A DNA stretch of 64,000 nucleotides from Streptomyces diastatochromogenes (GTDB taxonomy: Bacteria > Actinomycetota > Actinomycetes > Streptomycetales > Streptomycetaceae): NCBI GenBank assembly GCA_026913215.1, contig JAPTYK010000001.1, positions 4,526,001-4,590,000 of the forward strand. Direction: 5' to 3'. The position numbers were made by a program, and so were the translations under genes. Below are positions 31,587 through 41,460 of this stretch, piece by piece (the stretch's first letter is position 1; each line of letters starts with the position of its first letter). Under the pieces are notes generated by a model. It searched no databases. It was given only the letters and a program-made list of their open reading frames with translations, and was not told the origin of the DNA.

Positions 31587-31990
31587 TCAGCCGAAGAAGC
31601 GGGCGAGGGCGGCGGGGGAGACCGCCTCGTCCGCGTCCTCCGGCTCGGACTCCTCGTCCGTGACGCCCGGACGGGGAACGGGCTGCGGCGGATCGGGGGT
31701 CTCGTCGTCCTCGGCGGTGTTGACGCACTGGAACATCCAGTTCGCGGCGGCCAGGTGGTCCACCGCGGCCGCGAGCAGGTGGTCGCTCAGCGACCACTCC
31801 GCCGCCTCCCCGTGGATCTCGCGCTGCAGGGCGCCGTCCGCCGGAAGGTGCTTGATCATGACCATCAGGCGCCGGCTGGACAGCTCGCCCCGGTACCAGT
31901 CGAGGAGATCGGCGGCGTAGTAGCGGAGCAGGTCCGCTTCGAGGGCCTCGGCGTGTTCGTCGACGAACTCGACGAGGCTCAGTCTTCCCC
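31587..31990 (-). CDS. Tail assembly chaperone GT extension (translated by -1 frameshift)
   Basis: It has no start codon of its own near its beginning. The frame continues from the G gene through a -1 slip at 31985-31991, giving about 134 extra residues (SLVEFVDEHAEALEADLLRY, then RGELSSRRLMVMIKHLPADG). It ends in an acidic Pro-rich tail and ALARFFG. This is the T part of the lambda-type G/GT pair, which coats the tape measure and recruits tail-tube subunits. The alternative, an independent start at an internal ATG (31865), would remove the conserved helical part. Confidence 0.8.
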
Positions 31991-32269
31991 CAGGCCGAGC
32001 CCGGTCTCCTTGCCGTAGGCCTCCAGGACCGCGGCGATGTCCTGCATCGTGAGCTCGTGCTCCTCGAAGCGCGCGAACTGCTCCTCGCCCATCAGGAGCG
32101 CGAGCAGGCCGTCCACGTCGTTGTCGTCGAGCGTGCGCAGCGCCTTCGCGGTCTTGCGCGACAGCTCGGTGGGAAGCGTGAAGGACTCGCCGTCCAGCTC
32201 GAAGGACCAGGTGCGGCCATGGGCCTCCAGTCGCTGGGCGCGTGCGGCGTTGACGTCGAAACGGGCCAT
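31979..32269 (-). CDS. Tail assembly chaperone G
   Basis: A 96-aa protein, MARFDVNAARAQRLEAHGRT, with a beta-type N-terminus (WSFELDGESFTLPTELSRK) and a helical C-terminus ending LEAYGKETGLGLGED. It has the size and position (between major tail protein and tape measure) of actinophage tail assembly chaperones. Its last codons contain the slip site that makes the longer GT product. Most ribosomes would stop at 31979, giving G in excess over GT, as in lambda. Confidence 0.85.
   Translation of the reverse strand: MARFDVNAARAQRLEAHGRTWSFELDGESFTLPTELSRKTAKALRTLDDNDVDGLLALLMGEEQFARFEEHELTMQDIAAVLEAYGKETGLGLGED
31985..31991 (-). other. Programmed -1 ribosomal frameshift site GGGGGAA
   Basis: On the minus strand the codons CTG-GGG-GAA-GAC-TGA end gene G. 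Slipping one base back at GGGGGAA enters the frame GGA-AGA-CTG-AGC-CTC-GTC-GAG that runs on into the T extension. GGGGGAA is a known slippery type in actinophage G/GT genes. Confidence 0.75.
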
Positions 32270-32292
32270 GGTGATGCGTACTCCTTGTTCGA

Positions 32293-32327
32293 GTGGTTCG
32301 CGGGGTTCGCGTGGTTCGCGGGGTTCG
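32293..32327. repeat. Short tandem repeat (9-bp, four copies)
   Basis: Four copies of KGGTTCGCG-type units lie in the 5' leader of chaperone gene G, between it and the major tail protein gene. No function is visible. Confidence 0.7.
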
Positions 32328-32347
32328 CGCGAGTGAGGAGGAGGGGT

Positions 32348-32378
32348 GGGGCGGGACGGCGCTGCGCCGTCCCGCCCC
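32348..32378 (-). terminator. Strong hairpin after the major tail protein gene
   Basis: A perfect 14-bp stem (GGGGCGGGACGGCG and complement) with a three-base loop, 14 bp past the stop. There is no T-tract. It could stabilise or partly end the major tail protein transcript so that this protein is made in excess. Confidence 0.65.
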
Positions 32379-32391
32379 GGGTGGAGAAGGA

Positions 32392-33002
32392 TCAGACGGT
32401 CGCGGAGTACTGGCTGTCCTTCATGATGAAGGTGGCCAGCGGCTTGCCGTCGCCCTTCGACATGGCGGAGAAGGTGATGCCCAGCTGGGACGCGGCCTTG
32501 CGGCCCAGCTTGATGTCGTCGGTCGCGGTGACCTGACCGTTGGGGATGATGAAGCGGTACTTGACCACGGTCGTGCCACCGGCCTTGACGTCGGTGAACT
32601 CGAGGCCGAGGGCGCGCACGTCCACGAACGGACGCTCGGCGATCTCGTAGCGGTAGGTGTCGACCGCCGGGGCCGCGTCCTGCTTGACGGCGTCGCCGCC
32701 CATGAAGAACGGCAGCGTGTCCTCGTTGAACTGCAGCAGGAGAACTTCAGCGACAGGTCACGGGCCGAGTAGATGTAGTGGACCGGGGAGACCGACTGCC
32801 ACGAGTCGATGGCCTCCAGCTTGTCCTTCTTCGAGAACGTGACGCCGTCGCCGGAGGTGAAGCCGAGGTCCTTCCAGCCCGCGCTGGTCCAGTCGGCGGC
32901 GGAGTCGGCACCGAAGGAGGCCGGGGCGGCGTTGCCGGCGGTGGCGACGTAGAGCTTGCCTGCACCGGCGACGCGGATCTCGGCGGCGTTGTTTCCAGCC
33001 AT
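32392..33002 (-). CDS. Major tail (tube) protein (one frameshift)
   Basis: About 203 aa, MAGNNAAEIRVAGAGKLYVA, with ATG at 33002 after AAGGAGAAA. The beta-sandwich tube-protein pattern is seen in GWKDLGFTSGDGVTFSKKDK and YRYEIAERPFVDVRALGLEF. The C-terminal TVVKYRFIIPNGQVTATDDI is very typical of Gp-V-like actinophage tube proteins. One base is lost near 32740 (KFSLLQFNEDTLPFFMGG). It polymerises as stacked hexamers around the tape measure. It is followed by a strong hairpin and then the G/GT chaperones. Confidence 0.9.
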
Positions 33003-33071
33003 GGTGGTGTTTCTCCTTGTTGAGAGGGGGTGAGGGCACCGCCCCGGGCCATCAGGACCCGGGTACGGCAA

Positions 33072-33095
33072 AGGCCCCGCCGGACGGCAGGGCCT
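33072..33095 (-). terminator. Hairpin between tail terminator and major tail genes
   Basis: On the minus strand AGGCCCTGCCG pairs with a CGGCGGGGCCT-type arm and is followed by TTGCC. It may be a partial terminator or RNA-processing site upstream of the major tail protein. Confidence 0.45.
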
Positions 33096-33135
33096 GGTCT
33101 GTGGGGCGCGCCCCCGTCAGGGGGCGGCGGGACCG

Positions 33136-33546
33136 TTACGGGGCGACGGTCAGGGAGAGCCGGATGAGGCAGAGGTAGCGGTTGGCGCCCCGGTAGAGGT
33201 AGTCGGGCGTCCAGCGCGGCCCGTCCATCTCCTCCACGTCCTGGACGAGGCTGTTGCCGATCTGCCTGCCGAGCGTCATGAGCAGGGACTTGCGGGCGGC
33301 GTTGGCGAGGACGTGGGCCGCGGGCTTGTTCGGCGCGTAGACCTCGAACTCGATCAGCGGCTTGTCCAGGTGCAGGTCGCCGATCCAGGCGCCGCCGCGG
33401 CGGTTGACGAGCACCGCGGTCTGCGTGCCGTCGAAGCCGGCCGGGGCCTGGGCGGCGACCGTGGCGCCGGCCAGCGCCGGGTCGGCCTTGAGGACGTCGA
33501 CGACCAGCTTCTCGACGTCCGGGAACGCACTCGGGGGAGTGGTCAT
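33136..33546 (-). CDS. Tail terminator/completion protein (gp22/U-like)
   Basis: A 136-aa protein, MTTPPSAFPDVEKLVVDVLK, with a mixed alpha/beta pattern (FDGTQTAVLVNRRGG, then LIEFEVYAPNKPAAHVLANA and YLCLIRLSLTVAP). It matches the minor-capsid/tail-terminator family that caps the tube end and would normally join the head. It is the first gene of the leftward tail operon and lies immediately before the major tail protein, the standard phage position. Here no head genes lie upstream, so it would form a free cap. Confidence 0.82.
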   Translation of the reverse strand: MTTPPSAFPDVEKLVVDVLKADPALAGATVAAQAPAGFDGTQTAVLVNRRGGAWIGDLHLDKPLIEFEVYAPNKPAAHVLANAARKSLLMTLGRQIGNSLVQDVEEMDGPRWTPDYLYRGANRYLCLIRLSLTVAP

Positions 33547-33692
33547 GACGGTTCTCCTCAAGAGGAAGAGGGGCGGGAGGGCCGTCCGCCCGGGGCGCTC
33601 GACGCGGGGAGGGGAGGGGCGCGGAGCGCTCCCGGACGACGGACGGCGGAGACTGCGGCCCGTCTCGCGGGCACAGCTCCGCCGCTGCACCA

Positions 33693-33721
33693 ACTGTGAC
33701 AGGGAGCGTGCGCGCACGCAA
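33693..33721 (-). promoter_or_regulatory. Promoter/operator of the tail operon
   Basis: On the minus strand TTGCGT (33716-33721), a 17-bp spacer and CACAGT (33693-33698). The -35 overlaps the palindrome GCGTGCGCGCACGC. The same TTGCG(T/C)GC(G/T)CGCACGC block occurs in front of the Wbl-like operon. The leader between here and the first gene (33547-33692) holds nothing else obvious. Confidence 0.5.
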
Positions 33722-33839
33722 CTAGTTCTGGACCCGATCCCCGTACGGCCCCGATCGCGGCCCGCCGGAGGGGCCGCCCGTGCCGCGGGCCCCGCACGGA
33801 CGCCCGATAGGTTGATCGCCCCGAACCAGGAGCCGCCCC

Positions 33840-34664
33840 GTGTCCCCCCGCCCCCGCCTGCTCTACGTGACCGACCTCGCCTACCCGGCCCGGGGACGCC
33901 GCTACGGGGACGAGGACGTCGACCTCACCGCCCGGCTGCGCGCCTCCTTCGACCTGGCGCTCTGTCACCCGCTCGACGCCGCCGCGCTCATGGACGGCTT
34001 CGACGCCGTCGTCGTCCGCAACAGCGGGCCCGTCCTCGGCTACCAGCGGGAGTACGAGGCCTTCCGGGAGCGGGCCCGCGCCCACGGCACCCGCGTCTAC
34101 AACCCGCTCGACGGCCGCGGCGACATGGCCGGCAAGCGGTACCTCCTCGACCTGACCGCCGCCGGACACCCCGTCATCCCCACCGTCGACCGGCCCGAGG
34201 ACCTCCCCCTCCTGCCGGACGCCGCCGCCTACGCGGTCAAGCCCAAGGCCGGCGCCGACTCCATAGGCCTGCGGTTCGTCCCGTACGAGCAGCTCGCCGG
34301 CCTCGCGTACGGAGAGGTCCTCGTCCAGCCCCGCGTCGACTTCCGGTACGAGGTCTCCTTCTACTTCGTCGACGACCTCTTCCAGTACGCCCTGTACGCC
34401 CCCGACCCCGAGCGCCGCTGGGTCCTGGAGCCGTACGAACCCACCGCCGACGACCTGGACTTCGCCCGCCGCTTCGTCGACTGGAACACCCTCGACCACG
34501 GCATCCAGCGGGTCGACGCCTGCCGCGCCCCCGACGGCGGCCTCCTCCTCGTCGAGCTGGAGGACCTCAACCCGTACCTCTCCCTCGACCGGGTGCCGGA
34601 GCCGGTGCGCGAGCGCTTCGCCGCCGTCCTGACCGACTCCCTCCACCGCTTCCTGGAGGCATGA
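33840..34664 (+). CDS. ATP-grasp family protein (RimK-like)
   Basis: A 274-aa protein from GTG 33840 (MSPRPRLLYVTDLAYPARGR). ATP-grasp landmarks include a nucleotide-binding lysine in YAVKPKAGADSIG, VLVQPRVDFRYEVSFYFVDD in the middle, and the Mg-binding GLLLVELEDLNPYLSLD near the end. Such enzymes form amide bonds by way of an acyl-phosphate. It is divergent from the tail operon and followed by its own terminator. It is not a normal phage gene, so it may be cargo or a remnant of the original rpoC-rpsL spacer. The substrate is unknown. Confidence 0.8.
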   Translation: MSPRPRLLYVTDLAYPARGRRYGDEDVDLTARLRASFDLALCHPLDAAALMDGFDAVVVRNSGPVLGYQREYEAFRERARAHGTRVYNPLDGRGDMAGKRYLLDLTAAGHPVIPTVDRPEDLPLLPDAAAYAVKPKAGADSIGLRFVPYEQLAGLAYGEVLVQPRVDFRYEVSFYFVDDLFQYALYAPDPERRWVLEPYEPTADDLDFARRFVDWNTLDHGIQRVDACRAPDGGLLLVELEDLNPYLSLDRVPEPVRERFAAVLTDSLHRFLEA

Positions 34665-34666
34665 CG

Positions 34667-34705
34667 AAGCGCCCCGCGTCCGGGAGGGACGCGGGGCGCT
34701 TCTCT
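34667..34705 (+). terminator. Terminator of the ATP-grasp gene
   Basis: A 15-bp perfect stem AAGCGCCCCGCGTCC / GGACGCGGGGCGCTT with a GGGAG loop, then CTCTTG. Confidence 0.9.
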
Positions 34706-34721
34706 TGCGGGTACATCTCTT

Positions 34722-34780
34722 GCGGGGCGCTTCTCCGCGGGGCGCTTCTCCGCGGGGCGCTTCTCCGGGGGCGCTTCTCT
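34722..34780. repeat. 15-bp tandem repeat derived from the terminator arm
   Basis: Three perfect copies of GCGGGGCGCTTCTCC (34722, 34737, 34752) and a partial fourth follow the terminator. The same word forms the 3' arm of the terminator stem at 34691. It looks like slippage expansion of the stem, since each copy could pair with the 5' arm. Confidence 0.85.
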
Positions 34781-34794
34781 TCTGCGGGGAGCGG

Positions 34795-34998
34795 TCAGGC
34801 GGTGCGCGGGCGGCGGCGGGCCAGTCGTTCCGCCGCGAAGACGTCCTCCAGGCGGAAGAGCTGGGCCCGGCCCGCCCGGCCCGCGGCCCGCAGATGGCCC
34901 AGCTGGACCCACTTGCGGATCGTCGCGGGCGCCACGCCCGCCTCCTCGGCGGCCAGCGGGCCGGGCACCATCGTGGGCAGGGCGGGCGAGCTCAGCAT
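34795..34998 (-). CDS. MerR/BldC-type helix-turn-helix protein
   Basis: A 67-aa protein, MLSSPALPTMVPGPLAAEEA. It has the HTH_17 pattern: EAGVAPATIRKWVQLGHLRA, then the QLFRLEDVFAAERL wing. Such proteins act as excisionase-like or BldC-like DNA-binding regulators. The start overlaps the stop of the zinc-ribbon gene, so it is translationally coupled. It is the last of three leftward regulatory genes at the right end of the tail locus. Confidence 0.82.
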   Translation of the reverse strand: MLSSPALPTMVPGPLAAEEAGVAPATIRKWVQLGHLRAAGRAGRAQLFRLEDVFAAERLARRRPRTA

Positions 34999-35717
34999 GG
35001 GGTCTCCTCCGTGGCGTCCATCGCCGCTTCGATCTCCCCGGTACGGGTCCCCGAGGCCTCCGACAGCTCCTCCCACCGGTCCTCCGGCCACAGGTGCCGG
35101 TAGGCGGGGTCGTCCTGGCAGCCGCACACCTCGTCCGTGCAGACGCAGGCCGGGTTCACGCACAGCACCGCGCGCCGGTCCGGGAACGCCCGCAGCGACA
35201 CCGAGTCGCACCAGGGGCAGCGGCCCGAGACCCGCACGATCGTCTCCGTGTCGCCCAGCGTCCGGGCGCACCGCCGGGCCATCCGGCGGATCTCGTCCCG
35301 CACGTGCCGGGCCAGGTCGGGGTGGGCCGCGATCGGGTCGAGCAGCCCCACGAGGCGCCGGAGCCGGTCGATCACCCCGGCGCGGGGCGGGCGGGGCAGC
35401 GCGAGCCGGGCGCACACCGCCTCCTCCAGCTCCACCACCCCGTCGGTGATGTCCCGGATGGCGTCGGAGACGTGCAGCCGGATCGGGGCGGCGCCCTGGC
35501 CGGGCACGGCGAGCCCGTGCCGCTGCTGGAGCAGCAGCGCCTCCCGGCGCTCCTCGCGGATCAGTTCGTCGCGCACGGCGGGGCGGTTCCGGTGCCCGCC
35601 GCGGGCCCGCGCCGGCCGGGGCGAGCTCCTCGGCGAGCTCCGGGAACTGCCGGGCGAGGGAGGCGGTCCAGAGCGCGATGTCCCGCAGGACGGGGTGGTG
35701 TCGGCGGGGTCAGCCAC
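34992..35717 (-). CDS. Zinc-ribbon protein of the regulatory operon (frameshifted)
   Basis: About 241 aa from GTG 35717 (VADPADTTP). After two indels near 35694 and 35615 the frame reads VRDELIREERREALLLQQRH and a helical segment (ALPRPPRAGVIDRLRRLVGL). A Cys-rich ribbon follows: GRCPWCDSVSLRAFPDRRAV, then LCVNPACVCTDEVCGCQD. Seven or more cysteines suggest one or two zinc sites. It overlaps the Wbl-like gene upstream and the HTH gene downstream. The function is unknown; a regulator or RNA/DNA-binding role is inferred. Confidence 0.7.
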   Translation of the reverse strand: MADPADTTPSCGTSRSGPPPSPGSSRSSPRSSPRPARARGGHRNRPAVRDELIREERREALLLQQRHGLAVPGQGAAPIRLHVSDAIRDITDGVVELEEAVCARLALPRPPRAGVIDRLRRLVGLLDPIAAHPDLARHVRDEIRRMARRCARTLGDTETIVRVSGRCPWCDSVSLRAFPDRRAVLCVNPACVCTDEVCGCQDDPAYRHLWPEDRWEELSEASGTRTGEIEAAMDATEETPC

Positions 35718-36018
35718 GGCGGCCGCTCCCCGTGGTGGCGAGGGCCTTCGCGACGCGACGGGCGTCCGTGGGGCGGCCGTTGCGCCAGAGACGGCGGCGC
35801 AGACGCCGTCGAAGTAGCTCTCGGCGGGGCCACGGCCGCCTCGCACTCGTTCCGGACGGGGCAGTCGGCGCAGGCCCGCAGGGCGGGGCGGCCTCCTTGG
35901 CGCGGCGGGCGAAGACGACGGACGGGAGAGGCCGGCGCACGCGGCGGAGGCCTGCCAGGGGACGGGTCGGGATGGAACAAGGGGTTCTCCACGGTCCGGG
36001 GCCCGCCGGGCCGTCCAT
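35710..36018 (-). CDS. WhiB-like (Wbl) protein, degenerate or frameshifted
   Basis: Different frames together give VENPLFHPDPSPG, then RAKEA...RACADCPVRNECEAAVA and SYFDGVCAAVWRNGRPTDARR. The CxxCPVRxxC block and the G-V-x-x-x-W turn are the Wbl signature; Wbl proteins are Fe-S regulators that bind the vegetative sigma factor. Only three of the usual four cysteines are seen, and at least two indels break the frame. So it is either a real gene with sequence errors or a decaying copy. The stop overlaps the next start (GTGGCTGA). The start is uncertain. Confidence 0.5.
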   Translation of the reverse strand: MDGPAGPGPWRTPCSIPTRPLAGLRRVRRPLPSVVFARRAKEAAPPCGPAPTAPSGTSARRPWPRRELLRRRLRRRLWRNGRPTDARRVAKALATTGSGRRG

Positions 36019-36070
36019 GGGGCCGGTGGGGCGCCTGGGGCTCAGGGGCCGACGAGTGCGGCGGCGAGCC

Positions 36071-36099
36071 AGACTTACACGTTGCGTGCGAGCGCGCAA
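36071..36099 (-). promoter_or_regulatory. Promoter/operator of the Wbl-like operon
   Basis: On the minus strand TTGCGC (36094-36099), about 16-17 bp, then TAAGTC/AAGTCT. An inverted repeat GTTGCG...CGCAAC (36081-36100) overlaps it. It closely resembles the tail-operon promoter at 33693-33721. Confidence 0.5.
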
Positions 36100-36148
36100 C
36101 GAAAATAGGACCCGCCTCGACCTTCCCTTCACCGATTCGACACGATTG

Positions 36149-36186
36149 CGTGCCCGAAAGCACGTAATTCCGTGCGCGCAAGCACG
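36149..36186. promoter_or_regulatory. Paired CGTGC-N6-GCACG operators
   Basis: Two palindromes, 36149-36164 and 36171-36186, have identical CGTGC/GCACG arms. Their centres are 22 bp apart, about two helical turns. They lie 44-81 bp before the XRE gene, suggesting autoregulation by a cooperative repressor. Confidence 0.65.
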
Positions 36187-36229
36187 CTAAGGTATGGGAT
36201 CCGGAGGGTGGGGAAAGAGGAGCGGAAGC

Positions 36230-36677
36230 ATGAGCACTCAAGGGCTCGACGAGTTCGCAGGCTGGGTCGAAGGCCTGATGAGACAGCGCGGCTACGACAT
36301 CGACAGCCCGCGCGGCGGCGGGAAGTCCCGCATCGCGGACGAGGCCGGCGTCCACCGCGCCGCCGTCACGCGCCTGTTGCAGCGCCAGAGCATGCCCGAC
36401 CTGGAGACCATGCGCCGGATCGCCCCGCTGCTCGGCGTCTCCGTCCGCGACATGCTCATCCGGTCCGGGCGCGTGACCCCCGAGGAGCTCCCGATGGCGG
36501 CGGACCTGCTGCCGCCGAGCGACTGGCAGCCCTCCATGGAGGACTTCGCCCGCTGGCTGGGGGTGCCCGACGAGCGCATGGGCGTCTTCGTCAAGGTCGT
36601 GAACCAGTTCCTGGAGCCCGATGACGGCTCGGCGCCCCCGCCGAGGCCCCGAGCCCCGCCGCAGCGCCCGCGACTGA
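36230..36677 (+). CDS. XRE-family helix-turn-helix regulator (C-terminus uncertain)
   Basis: It starts MSTQGLDEFAGWVEGLMRQR (ATG 36230, after AGAGGAGCG). The HTH is in SRIADEAGVHRAAVTRLLQ (about residues 30-55), followed by LETMRRIAPLLGVSVRDMLI, as in Cro/C1-type repressors. A second helical part (DWQPSMEDFARWLGVPDERM) may mediate dimerisation. After FLEPDD the frame becomes Pro/Arg-rich. A small indel probably hides the real end; the TGA at 36675 in another frame is assumed here. It is the likely repressor of the tail locus. Confidence 0.75.
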
Positions 36678-36790
36678 TCCGGAGCGCCGGGACCGGCCGG
36701 TGTCCCGCCCGGTCCCGGCCCGTCCGCCGGAACGATCCGCCCAGGTCCCGGCCCGCTCCGGCCGGGACCCCGTGCGCGTGGGCATTTGTT

Positions 36791-36819
36791 TTGACCGGAG
36801 TCCATGCGATAGGTACGCT
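36791..36819 (+). promoter_or_regulatory. str-operon promoter
   Basis: TTGACC (36791-36796), a 17-bp spacer, TACGCT (36814-36819), about 190 bp upstream of rpsL. A good HrdB-type match. The gap between the XRE gene and rpsL holds this promoter and the leader element below; no other gene is supported. Confidence 0.65.
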
Positions 36820-36937
36820 CATGCCTTGTGCCTGGGGTGTGCCTGGGCTCCCGTGCGTGTCCTCAACCGCACGGCGAGTCATATACCGGCCACCGTGATC
36901 CGCGCCTTCTCCGCCTCGTGCGGGGGTCCGCGAGATT

Positions 36938-36962
36938 CGACACGCCCGACCGCGTGGGTCGG
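36938..36962 (+). promoter_or_regulatory. Conserved leader element, copy 1 (rpsL leader)
   Basis: A 25-bp block beginning CGACACGCCCGACCGCG is identical to 45581-45605 before rpsJ. It contains a CCGACC/GGTCGG hairpin. It lies 50 bp before the rpsL start and is probably a shared 5'-UTR control or processing element. Confidence 0.6.
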
Positions 36963-37011
36963 TGAATGTTCCGGGTTAGTTTTACGACGGCACACAGAAA
37001 CCGGAGAAGTA

Positions 37012-37381
37012 GTGCCTACGATCCAGCAGCTGGTCCGGAAGGGCCGGCAGGACAAGGTCGAGAAGAACAAGACGCCCGCACTCGAGGGTTCCCCTCAGCG
37101 TCGCGGCGTCTGCACGCGTGTTCACGACCACCCCGAAGAAGCCGAACTCGGCCCTCCGTAAGGTCGCGCGTGTGCGTCTGACCTCCGGCATCGAGGTCAC
37201 GGCCTACATCCCGGGTGAGGGTCACAACCTGCAGGAGCACTCCATCGTGCTCGTGCGCGGTGGCCGTGTGAAGGACCTGCCGGGTGTTCGTTACAAGATC
37301 ATCCGTGGTTCCCTCGACACGCAGGGCGTCAAGAACCGTAAGCAGGCTCGCAGCCGCTACGGCGCCAAGAAGGAGAAGTAA
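37012..37381 (+). CDS. rpsL: 30S ribosomal protein S12 (one frameshift)
   Basis: S12 controls decoding fidelity and is the streptomycin target. GTG at 37012 (MPTIQQLVRKGRQDKVEKNK). TPKKPNSALRK contains wild-type K43, and RGGRVKDLPGVRY contains wild-type K88. Two bases are lost near 37122 (CTRVFTTTPKK). Restored length is 123 aa, the normal Streptomyces length. First gene of the str operon, three bases before rpsG. Confidence 0.97.
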
Positions 37382-37383
37382 GA

Positions 37384-37854
37384 ATGCCTCGTAAGGGCCC
37401 CGCCCCGAAGCGCCCGGTCATCATCGACCCGGTCTACAGCTCTCCTCTTGTCACCTCGCTGATCAACAAGATCCTGCTGGACGGCAAGCGTTCCACCGCC
37501 GAGCGCATCGTGTACGGCGCCATGGAGGGTCTTCGCGAGAAGACCGGCCAGGACCCGGTCATCACGCTGAAGCGCGCTCTCGAGAACGTCAAGCCGGCCC
37601 TCGAGGTCAAGTCCCGCCGTGTCGGTGGCGCCACCTACCAGGTGCCGATCGAGGTCAAGCCGGGCCGCGCGTCCACGCTGGCCCTCCGCTGGCTCGTCGG
37701 TTACTCCCGCGCCCGTCGCGAGAAGACCATGACCGAGCGCCTCATGAACGAGCTCCTCGACGCCTCCAACGGCCTCGGTGCTGCCGTCAAGAAGCGTGAG
37801 GACACGCACAAGATGGCCGAGTCCAACAAGGCCTTCGCGCACTACCGCTGGTAG
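37384..37854 (+). CDS. rpsG: 30S ribosomal protein S7
   Basis: S7 nucleates assembly of the 30S head and contacts E-site tRNA. The intact 156-aa protein is MPRKGPAPKRPVIIDPVYSS. The helical core is GLREKTGQDPVITLKRALEN, the beta hairpin is VGGATYQVPIEVKPGR, and the C-terminus is KAFAHYRW. In E. coli S7 represses this operon. It follows rpsL and precedes fusA by 39 bp. Confidence 0.98.
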   Translation: MPRKGPAPKRPVIIDPVYSSPLVTSLINKILLDGKRSTAERIVYGAMEGLREKTGQDPVITLKRALENVKPALEVKSRRVGGATYQVPIEVKPGRASTLALRWLVGYSRARREKTMTERLMNELLDASNGLGAAVKKREDTHKMAESNKAFAHYRW

Positions 37855-37893
37855 TCGCAACCCACATCGAGACCGAGAGAAGACTGAGCCGAT

Positions 37894-40020
<2,127 letters not shown>

Positions 40021-40170
40021 CTCTCCCGAGTTCACGCTTTAGGCTTGACACCAGTCGCCGGGGCTCAGCCCCCGAAACCCGAGGGATCGGGCCCCGGTTA
40101 CTGGCATCCCAGCAAAGATCACCTGGCGCCGATGAAGCAAGGCGTTCAGAACCACTCCAGGAGGACCCCA

Positions 40171-41364
<1,194 letters not shown>

Positions 41365-41408
41365 TCTTGAACTGACCTGGTAGCTCGCAGGAGCTGCTAG
41401 CAGTGAGG

Positions 41409-41443
41409 GAAGGCCCCGCACCGAAAGGTGCGGGGCCTTCTCG
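41409..41443. terminator. Terminator after tuf (probably bidirectional)
   Basis: A 14-bp stem GAAGGCCCCGCACC / GGTGCGGGGCCTTC with a GAAA loop, then TCTCGCG. It also lies downstream of the convergent PIG-L gene. Confidence 0.92.
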
Positions 41444-41460
41444 CGTTCCCGGACGCTTCT

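Larger units (their letters stand above)
18794..36680. mobile_element. Headless siphovirus-tail locus (F-type tailocin-like) between rpoC and rpsL
   Basis: In minus-strand order it holds tail terminator, major tail protein, G/GT chaperones, two tape measures, distal tail protein, three receptor-binding proteins, hub, two unknowns, amidase and two membrane proteins. Regulators lie at the rpsL-proximal end. I see no terminase, portal, protease, capsid, integrase or replication gene. The order matches siphophage tail modules, so this reads as a domesticated non-contractile tail particle rather than a prophage. The ends are operational: the rpoC terminator and the XRE regulator. Confidence 0.85.

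Noticed and set aside
31979..31990. Treating the G/GT frame change as another sequencing error
   Set aside because: It is at the place and in the -1 direction expected for this gene pair, has a slippery GGGGGAA, and a stop follows at once in the zero frame. A real G product is expected.
18794..36680. A full prophage with integrase and attachment sites
   Set aside because: No integrase, excisionase/recombinase pair, head or packaging gene was seen, and no direct repeats at the two ends stood out. The only excisionase-like HTH (34795-34998) is part of a regulatory operon.
18794..36680. A contractile injection system or R-type tailocin
   Set aside because: There is no sheath, baseplate wedge, spike or AAA+ ATPase. 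The G/GT slip site, the small tube protein and the Dit/hub order are those of non-contractile tails.
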